Below, piece after piece: positions 14,253-24,171 of a stretch of 64,000 bases of DNA (position 1 is the first letter of the stretch; each line of letters starts with the position of its first letter). The notes under the pieces were generated by a model. The model ran no database searches. It worked only from the letters and a program-made list of their open reading frames with translations, and was not told where the DNA came from. Origin of the DNA: an uncultured Eubacterium sp. (GTDB lineage Bacteria; Bacillota; Clostridia; Oscillospirales; Acutalibacteraceae). The position numbers and the translations under genes were made by a program. The DNA is taken from contig CAJTZJ010000006.1 in assembly GCA_910583925.1 (NCBI GenBank), positions 39,752-103,751 on the forward strand. The letters run 5' to 3'.

Positions 14253-15362
14253 TTACTTTTTAAAGAAGCTTACGATATCGCTGAAGGTGTCATCATCTGT
14301 TTCTGAAAAACTGCTTGGAGCAGGAGCTGCAGGAACATCAAACTGAACAGGAGGCTCAACAGCTACATTAGCCGTTGTTGATTTAATCGGAGTACCCGGA
14401 CCTTTTTCACCAAAACGAGTTGCGATAACAGTAATAATCATTTCATCCTCAAGTGTTTCATCGAAGTTTGCACCCCAGATAATTTCACAATCAGGATGAA
14501 CTGCATTCATAACAATTGTTGAAGCTGCATCAATTTCCTCAAGACCGATATCGGTTGATGCGGTAATATTAAGAAGAATTCCGCGGGCACCATCAATTGA
14601 TGTATTAAGAAGAGGACTTGAAATAGCCTGCTGAGCAGCGGTTTCAGCCTTATCCTTACCCTTACCTTTGCCGACACCCATATGTGCATAGCCGGCATCC
14701 TTCATAATTGCAGTAACATCGGCAAAGTCTGAGTTAACAAGACCTGTTGCATTTACCAAATCCGAAATAGACTGAACACCCTGACGAAGAACATCATTTG
14801 CAATATCAAATGCGTTAAGAAGCGTAATTCTTTCCTCTGTTACAAACTTGAGATTTTCATTTGGAATAACCATAAGAGAATCAACATACTGAGCAAGCTC
14901 TTTAATACCCTCTTGAGCCTGATCCATACGGTGTTTACCCTCAAAAGCAAACGGAGTTGTTACAACACCAACCGTAAGAATTCCGATGTCCTTTGCAATT
15001 TTAGCAACTACAGGAGCAGCACCTGTTCCTGTTCCGCCGCCCATACCGGCAGTAATGAATACCATTTCTGTTCCGGAAAGGATATCAGCAATCGCATCAC
15101 GGCTTTCCTCAGCAGCCTTTGTTCCGATTTCAGGCTTAGCGCCTGCACCACGGCCCTTGGTTGTTTTTTCGCCGATAAAAATTTTATGTGAAGCAATAGA
15201 CTTATTTAATGCAGCCTTATCCGTATTAACTGTAATAAATTCAACATCCTGAATATTGCAGCTAACCATACGGTTTACAGCGTTTCCGCCGCCGCCGCCA
15301 ACGCCAACTACTTTTATAGAAACTACTTTTGTATCATCGGTATCAATTTCAAATCTTCCCAT
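14253..15362 (-). CDS. ftsZ: Cell division protein FtsZ
   Basis: A 369-aa tubulin-like GTPase that polymerises into the division ring. The signature loop GMGGGTGTGAAPV (about residues 105-117) is intact, as are VGVGGGGGNAVNRM near the N-terminus and the T7 synergy segment NSDFADV. The variable linker is short, and the C-terminal peptide ends FSDIVSFFKK, a form of the conserved tail that binds membrane tethers. It lies at the distal end of the dcw cluster, but a 218-bp gap and its own promoter (15419-15447) separate it from ftsQ. No ftsA lies between them, unlike the common ftsQ-ftsA-ftsZ order. Confidence 0.97.
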   Translation of the reverse strand: MGRFEIDTDDTKVVSIKVVGVGGGGGNAVNRMVSCNIQDVEFITVNTDKAALNKSIASHKIFIGEKTTKGRGAGAKPEIGTKAAEESRDAIADILSGTEMVFITAGMGGGTGTGAAPVVAKIAKDIGILTVGVVTTPFAFEGKHRMDQAQEGIKELAQYVDSLMVIPNENLKFVTEERITLLNAFDIANDVLRQGVQSISDLVNATGLVNSDFADVTAIMKDAGYAHMGVGKGKGKDKAETAAQQAISSPLLNTSIDGARGILLNITASTDIGLEEIDAASTIVMNAVHPDCEIIWGANFDETLEDEMIITVIATRFGEKGPGTPIKSTTANVAVEPPVQFDVPAAPAPSSFSETDDDTFSDIVSFFKK

Positions 15363-15418
15363 TTATAATTCTCCTTATGTATAAAATTCTGCTTTTTTAA
15401 AAATTAGCCTATGGACTC

Positions 15419-15447
15419 ATTGTAACAGTATTGTAATCTTTTTGCAA
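15419..15447 (-). promoter_or_regulatory. Dedicated ftsZ promoter
   Basis: TTGCAA (15447-15442), 17 bp with an extended -10 TG, and TACAAT (15424-15419), about 57 bp before the ftsZ ATG. Confidence 0.6.
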
Positions 15448-15580
15448 TATTTTTTTTTGATTTTTACAAATTTTTTTTATAAAGTTTTTGATTTATTCTG
15501 AAATTGCTTTGTTAATAATGCACAAATCCGTAAATTTTGTTAAAACATTGGCAAAATTCCGCTAATTTTTTTTACACTTA

Positions 15581-16501
15581 TTAGCTTTCAGTAAAATATA
15601 TTTGATTACCGTTTGATACATTAAGCTTTCCTTTTAATTTATCATTTTTACGATCCAGCTCTTCTACAGCAGCAAGTGCTTTATACAGCTTATTTTCCAA
15701 ATCCTTACAATCTCCAAGCTCAAAGGTTATTCTGTTTTTATAAAGAATTGAGTTATTACTTTTATCCGCACTGCTTATCATCGAAACATCCGAAAGTTCT
15801 ATTTCCTTTATAGCAGCAACAATGCTTTTAATACAATTGAGTGTGTCCTCATTTTCAAATTCAATGATATTTCCGGGAGAATTTGAAACAGGAATAGCGT
15901 TTGATATTGCTATTGCTCCATTATATTTATCTTTTGAAGCATTTTCAAGAACCTTTAAATTATCATCAAGTAAAGTATATGTTTTGTCATCATTCTTAAT
16001 TATATAAGAAGGCTGTGCTTCATTTATTTCAATGCTTACGGTGTCAGGAAGCTTTCGTTTTATCGTTATATCATAAATATAAGGAAGCGCAGTTGTAAGC
16101 TTTTCTTTACATTTATCTTCATCAATCAGAAACATATTATCGCCTATGTTTATATCGCAAAGCTGTTCTATCTGTTCTTCAGAATAGATGCCACTGCCTG
16201 TAATATGAATTGATGCAATATTAAAGAAAACCGTTAATGAAAGAACCACACCGATAACAGCCACCCCAAAAACAATACAGGCGGTAATAAGAAAATTTCT
16301 TACTCCTCTTTTCAGCTTTCTTTTTTTATTCTGCCTTCTTCTGATTTCATTTTTATTTTTAGGTTTTTCAGCCGCAGTATTAAATGTTGACGCAATCTCG
16401 TCATTAAAATTATATCTTTTCGGCGGCTCTAAATCCAAAGGGGCAATATTGCGTTTGGGCTCAGGCTGAGCATTCTTCTGTTTCTTCCTGCTTTTTTTCA
16501 T
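15581..16501 (-). CDS. ftsQ: Cell division protein FtsQ/DivIB
   Basis: A 306-aa bitopic membrane protein. A basic cytoplasmic tail of about 75 residues is rich in Lys/Arg (MKKSRKKQKN..., RRRQNKKRKLKRG). One transmembrane helix follows (FLITACIVFGVAVIGVVLSL), then a POTRA-type domain (IHITGSGIYSEEQIEQLCDI) and the FtsQ/DivIB beta domain. It acts in the divisome with FtsL and the septal PBP. The N-terminus overlaps the murA 3' end by 41 nt in a different frame, so the two are translationally linked. POTRA and TM order are convincing although overall similarity in this family is low. Confidence 0.85.
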   Translation of the reverse strand: MKKSRKKQKNAQPEPKRNIAPLDLEPPKRYNFNDEIASTFNTAAEKPKNKNEIRRRQNKKRKLKRGVRNFLITACIVFGVAVIGVVLSLTVFFNIASIHITGSGIYSEEQIEQLCDINIGDNMFLIDEDKCKEKLTTALPYIYDITIKRKLPDTVSIEINEAQPSYIIKNDDKTYTLLDDNLKVLENASKDKYNGAIAISNAIPVSNSPGNIIEFENEDTLNCIKSIVAAIKEIELSDVSMISSADKSNNSILYKNRITFELGDCKDLENKLYKALAAVEELDRKNDKLKGKLNVSNGNQIYFTES

Positions 16502-17762
16502 TATTAACCCTCTTTATGTCTGCACCAATCTGTGCCAGACTTTCTTCTATTTTTTCATATCCTCTGTTTATATGATGAATATCGCCTATTGTTGATTTAC
16601 CCTCAGCTGCAAGAGCAGCAACAACCATTGATGCACCGCCGCGTAAATCCGTACAATAAACATTTGCACCATAAAGGTTTTTAACACCGTTGATGATTGC
16701 ACTTCTGTCATTAACGGTTATATCGGCACCAAATCTGTTCAGCTCACTTATATGTTTAAAGCGGCTTTCAAAAATGCTTTCATTGATAATCGTTGTACCC
16801 TTGGCTTTTGTTAAAGCAGCCATAACGATAGACTGGCAATCTGTCGGAAAACCGGGATACGGCATCGTTTTTATCATTTTGACCCGCTTAAGCCGTTTTG
16901 GAGAAGCTATTTTTAAATCATTTTTATCTATATCAATTCTGCAGCCCATTTCCATAAAAACAGGCATAACAGGCATAAGATGCTGCGAGCGAATATTTTT
17001 GACAACCAGCTCATCAGAACAAAGCGCACCGATACTCATATAGGTTGCAGCAACAACACGATCCGGAATTATGGAATGCGCAGAAGGATAAAGACTCTCC
17101 ACACCCTCTATTTCAATCGTACCTTCGCCTGCACCGAAAATTCTTGCACCACAGGAATTAAGAAACGCAGCCAAATCGGATATTTCAGGCTCTCGTGCTG
17201 CATTGATAATGGTAGTCTTACCCTTTGAAACAGCTGCAGCAATAATAATATTTTCTGTAGCACCGACACTTGGAAAGGTCAGTATTATTTTAGAGCCGTG
17301 AAAGCCATGACTTTTGCAGCAAAGGCAGTTTCCGTTTTCATAGATAACTGCTCCCAGCTTTTTCAATGCATTCAAATGCAGATCAATCGGTCTTATACCA
17401 ATATCACAGCCACCCGGATAGCATATATATGCTTCCTTTGTTCTTGAAAGCAAAGACCCAAGAAAAATTATTGAAGAGCGCATCTCACGCATCATTTCCT
17501 CGGGAATTTTATTATGACTGATTTCACTTGCATCAACAATCAATGTACTGTTTTCTCTTTTTACCTTTGCGCCAAGGTATTCAAGAATTTTTACAGACGC
17601 ATCAACATCTGACAAATCGGGAACATTATGTATTACACTTACACCTTTAATCAAGAGTGTTGAAGCAAGAATAGGCAAAACGGAATTCTTTGCTCCATGA
17701 ACAGTTATTTCTCCCTGAAGCTTTTTACAGCCATTCACTATTATTTTTTCCAAATACGCCAC
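16461..17762 (-). CDS. murA: UDP-N-acetylglucosamine 1-carboxyvinyltransferase MurA
   Basis: A 433-aa enzyme of the EPSP synthase fold that adds enolpyruvate to UDP-GlcNAc, the first committed step of peptidoglycan synthesis. GAKNSVLPILAS near the N-terminus and the active-site loop PGGCDIGIRPIDLHL (catalytic Cys, the fosfomycin target) are present, and DLRGGASMVVAAL closes the site. The start is uncertain: GTG at 17762 gives the full frame, but TTG at 17753 (giving MEKIIVNG) is better spaced behind AGGTGG and matches the usual family N-terminus. It lies between murG and ftsQ. Confidence 0.96.
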   Translation of the reverse strand: MAYLEKIIVNGCKKLQGEITVHGAKNSVLPILASTLLIKGVSVIHNVPDLSDVDASVKILEYLGAKVKRENSTLIVDASEISHNKIPEEMMREMRSSIIFLGSLLSRTKEAYICYPGGCDIGIRPIDLHLNALKKLGAVIYENGNCLCCKSHGFHGSKIILTFPSVGATENIIIAAAVSKGKTTIINAAREPEISDLAAFLNSCGARIFGAGEGTIEIEGVESLYPSAHSIIPDRVVAATYMSIGALCSDELVVKNIRSQHLMPVMPVFMEMGCRIDIDKNDLKIASPKRLKRVKMIKTMPYPGFPTDCQSIVMAALTKAKGTTIINESIFESRFKHISELNRFGADITVNDRSAIINGVKNLYGANVYCTDLRGGASMVVAALAAEGKSTIGDIHHINRGYEKIEESLAQIGADIKRVNNEKKQEETEECSA

Positions 17763-17768
17763 CTGCCA

Positions 17769-17801
17769 TGCATAGTATAAATTTCTTCTTCATACTATGC
17801 A
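17769..17801. other. Hairpin between murG and murA
   Basis: Ten-bp stem TGCATAGTAT / ATACTATGCA with a 13-nt loop fills the 65-nt gap. No T-run follows on the minus strand, so it is not a classical terminator. It ends about 7 nt upstream of the murA start and could affect murA translation or stabilise a processed mRNA. Confidence 0.55.
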
Positions 17802-17827
17802 GTTATCGGCAGAATGCTAAAATACAC

Positions 17828-18946
17828 TTATTTAACCAAACTCAAAATAATATCGGCAATTCTCTCTCTGGCGTCAGTAATTGCCATAGCCTTAGCATTT
17901 TTTTCAATTTCAAGTCGCTGCATATTATCCGAAATAAGACTGTCAAGCAGATTTTTGAGGCTTTCTGAGGTTAAATTCTTTTCTTCAAGTATTCTTGCAG
18001 CATTGCGGTTTACAAGAGCCATTGCGTTATGATACTGATGATTTTCAGCAACATAAGGGCTTGGAATAAGAATGGATGCCTTTCCGAGCGCTTCAATTTC
18101 CGAAAGAGTTGAAGCACCTGCTCTTACAATAACAACATCGGCAGCTGCCATACATATATCCATATTATCTATATATCTTCTGACCTCAACCGTGCCTTTT
18201 CTGCCGTTTTCAAACCCTGCACGCTCAAATTTTTCAAGAAACTCTGTTCCGTTTGTTCCGATGGAGTGAATATAGCAGCAATCACCCTTTTCTGCATTTT
18301 CAACAAGAATATCATACATAGCATCATTAAGAGGTCTTGCACCCAATGAACCTCCAAAGGATAAAACAAGCGGCTTGTCCTTAGGGATTCCAAGCTCTGC
18401 TCTTGAAAAATCCTTATCAGCAGCTATAATCTCTCCGCGAACAGGAAGCCCTGTTACATAGGCTTCATTTTTGCAGTCAAGATGCTTAATTGCATCCTCA
18501 ACGGCAACCATAACCTTGTCTGCTTTTTTGGCAAGTGTTTTATTGGTAATACCGGGAAAAGCATTCTGCTCATGGATACAGGTTGGAATTCCCATATTTG
18601 CCGCTGTTTCAATAACAGGACCTGATACATACCCGCCGAAACCGACACAAACATCAGGCTGAAAATCATTTATTATTTTTTTACAGGCTGAGCTTGATTT
18701 TATAAGCCGCACAACGGTTTTAAGATTATGAGAAATTGCACTTGGAGAGAACGAACGGCGAAAACCGCTTATCTCTATTGTTTTTAACGGGAAGCCGGCA
18801 TTCGGAACAAGACGAGCCTCCATATGATCGGCAGTGCCGATAAAAAGGATTTCCGCATCCTCATGAACCTCTTTGATGTATGATGCTACAGCAAGGGCAG
18901 GATTAATATGCCCTGCTGTTCCGCCTGTTGCAAAAAGAATTTTCAT
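17828..18946 (-). CDS. murG: MurG, lipid II-forming N-acetylglucosaminyltransferase
   Basis: A 372-aa GT28-family enzyme on the inner membrane face that adds GlcNAc to lipid I. FATGGTAGHINPALAVA (residues 4-20) is the first G loop, GFGGYVSGPV the second, and LSFGGSLGARPLND the UDP-binding loop. SPYVAENHQYHNA near the C-terminus is the donor-binding motif. It starts 6 nt after the ftsW stop. Confidence 0.96.
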   Translation of the reverse strand: MKILFATGGTAGHINPALAVASYIKEVHEDAEILFIGTADHMEARLVPNAGFPLKTIEISGFRRSFSPSAISHNLKTVVRLIKSSSACKKIINDFQPDVCVGFGGYVSGPVIETAANMGIPTCIHEQNAFPGITNKTLAKKADKVMVAVEDAIKHLDCKNEAYVTGLPVRGEIIAADKDFSRAELGIPKDKPLVLSFGGSLGARPLNDAMYDILVENAEKGDCCYIHSIGTNGTEFLEKFERAGFENGRKGTVEVRRYIDNMDICMAAADVVIVRAGASTLSEIEALGKASILIPSPYVAENHQYHNAMALVNRNAARILEEKNLTSESLKNLLDSLISDNMQRLEIEKNAKAMAITDARERIADIILSLVK

Positions 18947-18952
18947 AGCTAC

Positions 18953-20215
18953 CTATACCTTTCTTTGATTCGCTTTTCTTGAAACACTGAGTACAACACC
19001 CATTTCAAAAAGAAGCATTAAAAGTGCCGTTCCGCCATAGCTGAAAAACGGAAGTGAAATTCCCGTATTCGGAATACTGTCTGTTATAACAAGAATATTA
19101 AGTGCTGTCTGAATACCAATCTGAGCTGTAATTCCCAAAACAAGATATGAGCCGAATTTATCTCTTGCCTTCATAGCAATCTGAATTCCTCTTAACACAA
19201 GAAGTGCAAAAAGAATAAGAACAACAAGAGCACCGATAAAGCCAAGCTCTTCACATACGATAGAAAAAATAAAATCATTCTGCGGCTCTGAAACATACAT
19301 ATATTTCTGTTTTGAGTTGCCGAGCCCTACTCCGAAAAATCCGCCCGAGCCTATTGCATAAAGGGAATTATTGATCTGCCATCTGCCGCCAAGCGGATCA
19401 TAGGTTTTATCCGTAAAAGCAATAAGCTTCTTCTCAACATATTCCGGAAGCATATCCGGAAACATAAACACAACCATTACAATTGCAATAACTCCGATTA
19501 CTCCCAGCCAGAAAATCCAGCTTCTTGTTCCGCCGACAAACATAATTGCCGCACCGAGAGCAAACATCAGTATCATACCCGAAACATGGTTTTCAAGAGC
19601 CACCAAGCCGCAGTACATTCCGATAAATACGAGCGGAATGAAAATACCGTAAGCAAAGGTATGCACCTTATTTCCGATTCGGCAGAAATAAGCAGAAAGA
19701 AAGGCAATCAATGCAAATTTACCAACCTCTGACGGTTGAAAGGTTATAGGACCGATAGGAATATATCTTTTAAATTCATCGCCGCCTGCAGCCTGCATAT
19801 CCGTATGATAAAACAGAACAATTACAAGCAGACCGAATGCACCGAAATAAATAATATTTGCATATTTTTTAAATATTTTATAATCAATCTTGGACATAAC
19901 AAGCATTGCAACTACGCCAACAACAGCAAAAGCTGCCTGCTTTATAAAGAATGAATATGAGTTTTCGCCGTTAAAATAAGCTGTTGGATAAGATGCCGAA
20001 AGCAGCATTACAAGCCCGATTGCAAGAAGCAGCATTACAAGAGCAAAATACGGAATATCAAAACCGCCTAACAGAATAAATTCCGAAAGCTTCGATTTAT
20101 GAAAAACTTCTCTTGAATTTCCGCTTTTTTCTCTTTTTTTTCCTGATGAATGATTATCAGAAGATTCCTCGCCGTATCGCGGATAACGCATCGGCGGTGT
20201 CAATCTGTCTGCCAT
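18953..20215 (-). CDS. ftsW: SEDS-family glycosyltransferase FtsW
   Basis: A 420-aa polytopic membrane protein. A charged cytoplasmic tail of about 45 residues (with SSGKKREKSGNSR) precedes ten or so transmembrane segments. The SEDS landmarks FQPSEVGKFALI, AIGSGGFFGVGLGNSKQK and SIPNTGISLPFFSYGGTALL are all visible. It polymerises lipid II with a partner class B PBP, here probably the PASTA PBP encoded in the same cluster. Position between mraY and murG is the standard ftsW slot, although murD, normally just upstream, is missing. Confidence 0.94.
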   Translation of the reverse strand: MADRLTPPMRYPRYGEESSDNHSSGKKREKSGNSREVFHKSKLSEFILLGGFDIPYFALVMLLLAIGLVMLLSASYPTAYFNGENSYSFFIKQAAFAVVGVVAMLVMSKIDYKIFKKYANIIYFGAFGLLVIVLFYHTDMQAAGGDEFKRYIPIGPITFQPSEVGKFALIAFLSAYFCRIGNKVHTFAYGIFIPLVFIGMYCGLVALENHVSGMILMFALGAAIMFVGGTRSWIFWLGVIGVIAIVMVVFMFPDMLPEYVEKKLIAFTDKTYDPLGGRWQINNSLYAIGSGGFFGVGLGNSKQKYMYVSEPQNDFIFSIVCEELGFIGALVVLILFALLVLRGIQIAMKARDKFGSYLVLGITAQIGIQTALNILVITDSIPNTGISLPFFSYGGTALLMLLFEMGVVLSVSRKANQRKV

Positions 20216-20243
20216 ATAACAGCACCTCGTAAAAGTTAATTAT

Positions 20244-21293
20244 TTAAAATTCTGAGCCGAAATAGATTAAAGCATATGCAATGGCACAGCCTATCGCATT
20301 AACAATTGAAAATACAACACAAATTTTCTTTTCTTTCCAACCGCACATTTCAAAATGATGATGAATAGGAGCCATTTTGAAAATACGCTTGCCATGTGTA
20401 AGCTTGAAATATCCAATCTGAATAATATCACTCATTGTTTCGCATACATAAATAATACCAATCGGAAGAAGAAGAACGGGGCATTTAATACAATAGCCAA
20501 GAGCAGCAACAAAGCCGCCAAGGAAGAGCGAGCCTGTATCGCCCATAAAGGTTTTGGCAGGATTCCAATTCCAGCAAAGGAAACCGCAAACACCACCGAG
20601 AAGAGCACCTGAAAGAATACCTAAGCCCGCAAACTGCTGAAAAAATGCAATTGCAATAAAGCAGATTGCAACAGTTGCAGTTACCGAAGAGCAAAGCCCA
20701 TCAATACCATCTGTTAAATTAACGGAATTTGTGCATCCATAGATTATTACAATAGATATAATCCAGAAAATAACTGCCGTAAGAAAATTCTGTTCAAAAT
20801 TAACTGTTCCGATAAAAGGAACATACCAAACTGTATTATGAGAAATCCAAAGAACAGCAACATATGCAATTGTAATCAGCATCTGACCGATTGACTTCTG
20901 CTTTGCGGAAAGCCCTTTATTTCTTTTAAATCTGATTTTAATAAAATCATCAAGAAAACCGACAATTCCACAGCCAACTGCAAGAAGAACACTTGCGGCA
21001 ATAAGGATATTTTCCCTGTTCTTTACCATTGCGGAAAAATCCGTTTCAAGGCTTTCGCCCTGTGCAACAAATATTCCTGCGGAAACAATAACGGAAATTA
21101 CAATTCCGATAATAAACATAAGACCGCCCATATTCGGGGTTCCCTGTTTTGACTTATGCCACGAAGGTCCGATATCAAGAATAGTTTGCCCGAATTTAAG
21201 CTTTCTGAGCCACGGAATAATAACAAAACCGAGTGCAGCGGTTATGCCGAAGGCAATAACAACACTGATTAAAATTACAACAGACATATTCAT
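20244..21293 (-). CDS. mraY: Phospho-N-acetylmuramoyl-pentapeptide transferase MraY
   Basis: A 349-aa integral membrane enzyme that transfers phospho-MurNAc-pentapeptide to undecaprenyl phosphate, producing lipid I. FLDDFIKIRFKRNKGL carries the Asp-Asp pair, NLTDGIDGLCSS the third catalytic Asp region, and MAPIHHHFEMCGWKE the conserved cytoplasmic HHH loop. It abuts murF with no gap. Confidence 0.97.
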   Translation of the reverse strand: MNMSVVILISVVIAFGITAALGFVIIPWLRKLKFGQTILDIGPSWHKSKQGTPNMGGLMFIIGIVISVIVSAGIFVAQGESLETDFSAMVKNRENILIAASVLLAVGCGIVGFLDDFIKIRFKRNKGLSAKQKSIGQMLITIAYVAVLWISHNTVWYVPFIGTVNFEQNFLTAVIFWIISIVIIYGCTNSVNLTDGIDGLCSSVTATVAICFIAIAFFQQFAGLGILSGALLGGVCGFLCWNWNPAKTFMGDTGSLFLGGFVAALGYCIKCPVLLLPIGIIYVCETMSDIIQIGYFKLTHGKRIFKMAPIHHHFEMCGWKEKKICVVFSIVNAIGCAIAYALIYFGSEF

Positions 21294-22649
21294 TTAACTT
21301 TCCCACCTTTTATATAATTCAGAAATAACATTTTCAAGATGCATTGCTCTGCTTGCCTTGAAAACAAGAACATCTCCGCTTTGCGCTATTTCTTCAATTT
21401 TATCAACCAAAGCTTCCTGATTATCAAACCAAAAAGCGTTTTCCAAGCCTTTTTCCTTTGCTCCGTTTACTATATGCTTTGATTCATTTCCGAAGCAAAG
21501 AAGATAATCCGTATTGAAAGCTGCCGCCATTCTGCCAACATCGGTATGTGCAGTCTCAGAATAATCTCCAAGCTCAAACATATCCGCAAAAACGGCTATT
21601 TTTTTGTTTCCCTTTGTTGCAGACAGTGTCTGCAGGGCAGCCTTCATTGAATCCGGCGAAGCATTATAGCAATCCTCTATTGAAGTAATCCCGTTTATAA
21701 CAACGCTTTTCTGTCTCATACCCTCAGGCTTATATGAAGCAATTGCATCAGCAGCCATTTCAGCTTCAATATCAAGACAATAGCCTACAGAAAATGCCGC
21801 AAGAGCATTATAAACATTATGTATTCCGATAAGAGGAACCATTATTTTCTGCTTTTTCCCGAAATAGGAAACATAAAATTCTGTATTGCCGTTTACCTCT
21901 GTTATATCCTCAGCCTTGAAATCTGCATTATCTTCCATTCCATAGAAATAAATTTTATGATCATCGGATTTAACTGTTTTCAGCAAATCATTGTCGCCGT
22001 TTAAGATAAGCGGAGCATTTTCGGTAAGTCCATCCAATATTTCAAGCTTTGCTTTAAGTATTCCCTCTCTTGAGCCGAGAAATTCTATATGGGATACGCC
22101 GATATTGGTTATAAGACCGATTGTCGGCTTTGCGGCAGTTGAAAGTCTGTGTATTTCACCGAAATGATTCATTCCCATTTCAATTACAGCAGCCTCCACC
22201 GCTTCGTCTATCTGAAAGAGCATCTGAGGAAGACCGATTTCGTTATTAAGATTACCAAGGGTTTTAATCGCATTATATTTTGCATTCACAACAAGATAGG
22301 TAAATTCCTTTGTTGTTGTTTTACCTACAGAGCCCGTTAAACCTACAACAGGGATATTGAATTTTCTTCTGTAGTATCCCGAAAGTTCAAGCATAGCTCT
22401 TGCCGTATCGGAAACCTTAACATAAGCTCCGTTTACATTTATATCTTCAGATATCATAACAGCCGCCGCACCCTTTTCAAGTGCTTCATCTGCAAACTGA
22501 TGTGCATCAAAGCGTTCGCCCCTGATACAAATAAAAAGGCATCCCTTTGTTATTTTTCTTGTATCTATACAAACGGAACTGATTTCAGTATCGCTATTAA
22601 ATTCTCCGCTGCACGCTTGTGCTATTTCGGATAGAGTTAATACTTCCAT
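21294..22649 (-). CDS. murF: UDP-MurNAc-tripeptide:D-Ala-D-Ala ligase MurF
   Basis: A 451-aa Mur ligase that adds D-Ala-D-Ala to make the pentapeptide precursor. The ATP loop is GLTGSVGKTTTKEF (about residue 104 onward), followed by NLNNEIGLPQML, EMGMNHFGEI and DCYNASPDSMKAAL, all typical of MurF. It is closely spaced between murE and mraY. Confidence 0.95.
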   Translation of the reverse strand: MEVLTLSEIAQACSGEFNSDTEISSVCIDTRKITKGCLFICIRGERFDAHQFADEALEKGAAAVMISEDINVNGAYVKVSDTARAMLELSGYYRRKFNIPVVGLTGSVGKTTTKEFTYLVVNAKYNAIKTLGNLNNEIGLPQMLFQIDEAVEAAVIEMGMNHFGEIHRLSTAAKPTIGLITNIGVSHIEFLGSREGILKAKLEILDGLTENAPLILNGDNDLLKTVKSDDHKIYFYGMEDNADFKAEDITEVNGNTEFYVSYFGKKQKIMVPLIGIHNVYNALAAFSVGYCLDIEAEMAADAIASYKPEGMRQKSVVINGITSIEDCYNASPDSMKAALQTLSATKGNKKIAVFADMFELGDYSETAHTDVGRMAAAFNTDYLLCFGNESKHIVNGAKEKGLENAFWFDNQEALVDKIEEIAQSGDVLVFKASRAMHLENVISELYKRWES

Positions 22650-22661
22650 TATGCTCTCCTG

Positions 22662-24089
22662 TTACTTTTCTAAAATTTCTGCAATAACTTCCCTTTCATC
22701 AAAATGAATTGTACCTGTAGGAAGAATCTGATAGGTTTCGTGACCTTTTCCGGCAAGGAGAATTATATCATCCGGCTGAGCATTTTCCATTGCCCAGCGG
22801 ATTGCTTCCTTTCTGCTTTCTACAACAGTATACGGAGTTGAAATATTTTTCATACCCTCAAGAATATCCTCAATAATTGCCGCCGGATTTTCAGAACGGG
22901 GATTGTCTGAGGTTACCACGCAGAAATCCGAAAGCTCTGCCGCAATTTTACCCATTTTAGGACGCTTTGTTCTATCACGATCTCCGCCGCAGCCAAAAAC
23001 CGTTACCACTCTGTTTTTAGCTATTTCACGAAGAGAGGTAATAATATTTTCAAGACCATCCGGAGAATGCGCATAATCTATAATAACCGTATAATCCGTA
23101 TTTGTAGGGACAACCTCTATTCTGCCCTTAACGCCGGCAGATTTTGAAATTGCCGAAATAACATCCTTATAATCAATGCCGAGAGCAATAGCAATTGAAG
23201 CGGCACAAAGTGAATTATAGACTGAAAATCTTCCCGGAATCGGGCAGCTTACTCTGCCTATGAAATCAGCAACAAGCTCATATTCAACGCCGTCTGCTTT
23301 AAATCTGACATTCTTTGCGCAATAATCTGCATTATCGGCATTTACGCCATATGTTAAAACTCTGCACGGAAGATGATCGGCAATCTTCAATCCGTTTTTA
23401 TCATCTGCATTGGTTACTGCGATATCACAGTTTTCAAAAAGAATCCTTTTGGAGTTAAAATAATTCTCCCATGTTTTATGATAATCAAGGTGATCCTGCG
23501 TTAAATTTGTAAATGCACCGATAAGAAAATGCAGTCCGTTTACTCTGCCCTGTGCAAGAGCCTGAGAGGAAACCTCCATAACGCAGTATTCACAGCCTGC
23601 ATCAACCATTTTTCTGAAAAGTCCCTGAAGCTCATATGGATCGGGAGTTGTATATTTAGCAGGAAAAACCTCTTCACCAATCATATTCTGAACAGTTCCA
23701 ATTAAGCCAACCTTTTTGCCGGTCTGTTCAAGAATCTGCTTTATAAGAAAGGTTGTTGTTGTTTTTCCGTTTGTACCAGTTAAGCCGATTAATTTAAGCT
23801 TTTCGGCAGGGTTTTTGAAAAAATTTGCACATACTGAGGAAAAAATCTTACGGGTGTCCGAAACAATAACCTGATTTTCAAGCCCTAAATCCTTTTGGGT
23901 TATAACAGCAGATGCACCATTTTGAAGCATTTCCTTCGCCACGGAATGACCATCAAAGGTGTTTCCCTTAACGCACACAAAAAGACTGCCGCTTTTTACA
24001 AGCCTTGAATCCTGCGTTACATCAAGAATTTCTGTTTCCTCATAAGAATTCAGAACATCTATTCCCTTTAATATTTCTGATAATTTCAT
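22662..24089 (-). CDS. murE: UDP-MurNAc-dipeptide ligase MurE, meso-DAP type
   Basis: A 475-aa Mur ligase that adds the third stem-peptide residue. The ATP loop GLTGTNGKTTTTFLI, TTPDPYELQGLF and YAHSPDGLENI are present. The substrate-specificity motif reads DNPRSENP; DNPR is the form found in meso-diaminopimelate ligases, while lysine-adding MurE have other residues. The ATG at 24089 is preferred because GGAGG lies 8 nt upstream; the longer frame to 24116 adds MFIAFGGKE and would include that site. Confidence 0.95.
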   Translation of the reverse strand: MKLSEILKGIDVLNSYEETEILDVTQDSRLVKSGSLFVCVKGNTFDGHSVAKEMLQNGASAVITQKDLGLENQVIVSDTRKIFSSVCANFFKNPAEKLKLIGLTGTNGKTTTTFLIKQILEQTGKKVGLIGTVQNMIGEEVFPAKYTTPDPYELQGLFRKMVDAGCEYCVMEVSSQALAQGRVNGLHFLIGAFTNLTQDHLDYHKTWENYFNSKRILFENCDIAVTNADDKNGLKIADHLPCRVLTYGVNADNADYCAKNVRFKADGVEYELVADFIGRVSCPIPGRFSVYNSLCAASIAIALGIDYKDVISAISKSAGVKGRIEVVPTNTDYTVIIDYAHSPDGLENIITSLREIAKNRVVTVFGCGGDRDRTKRPKMGKIAAELSDFCVVTSDNPRSENPAAIIEDILEGMKNISTPYTVVESRKEAIRWAMENAQPDDIILLAGKGHETYQILPTGTIHFDEREVIAEILEK

Positions 24090-24171
24090 TTCTTTTCCTC
24101 CAAAAGCAATAAACAAGCTGAAAAGTTATGCCCGCCTACACTTATTTTATTATTATACTTAAAGCTTTAAA

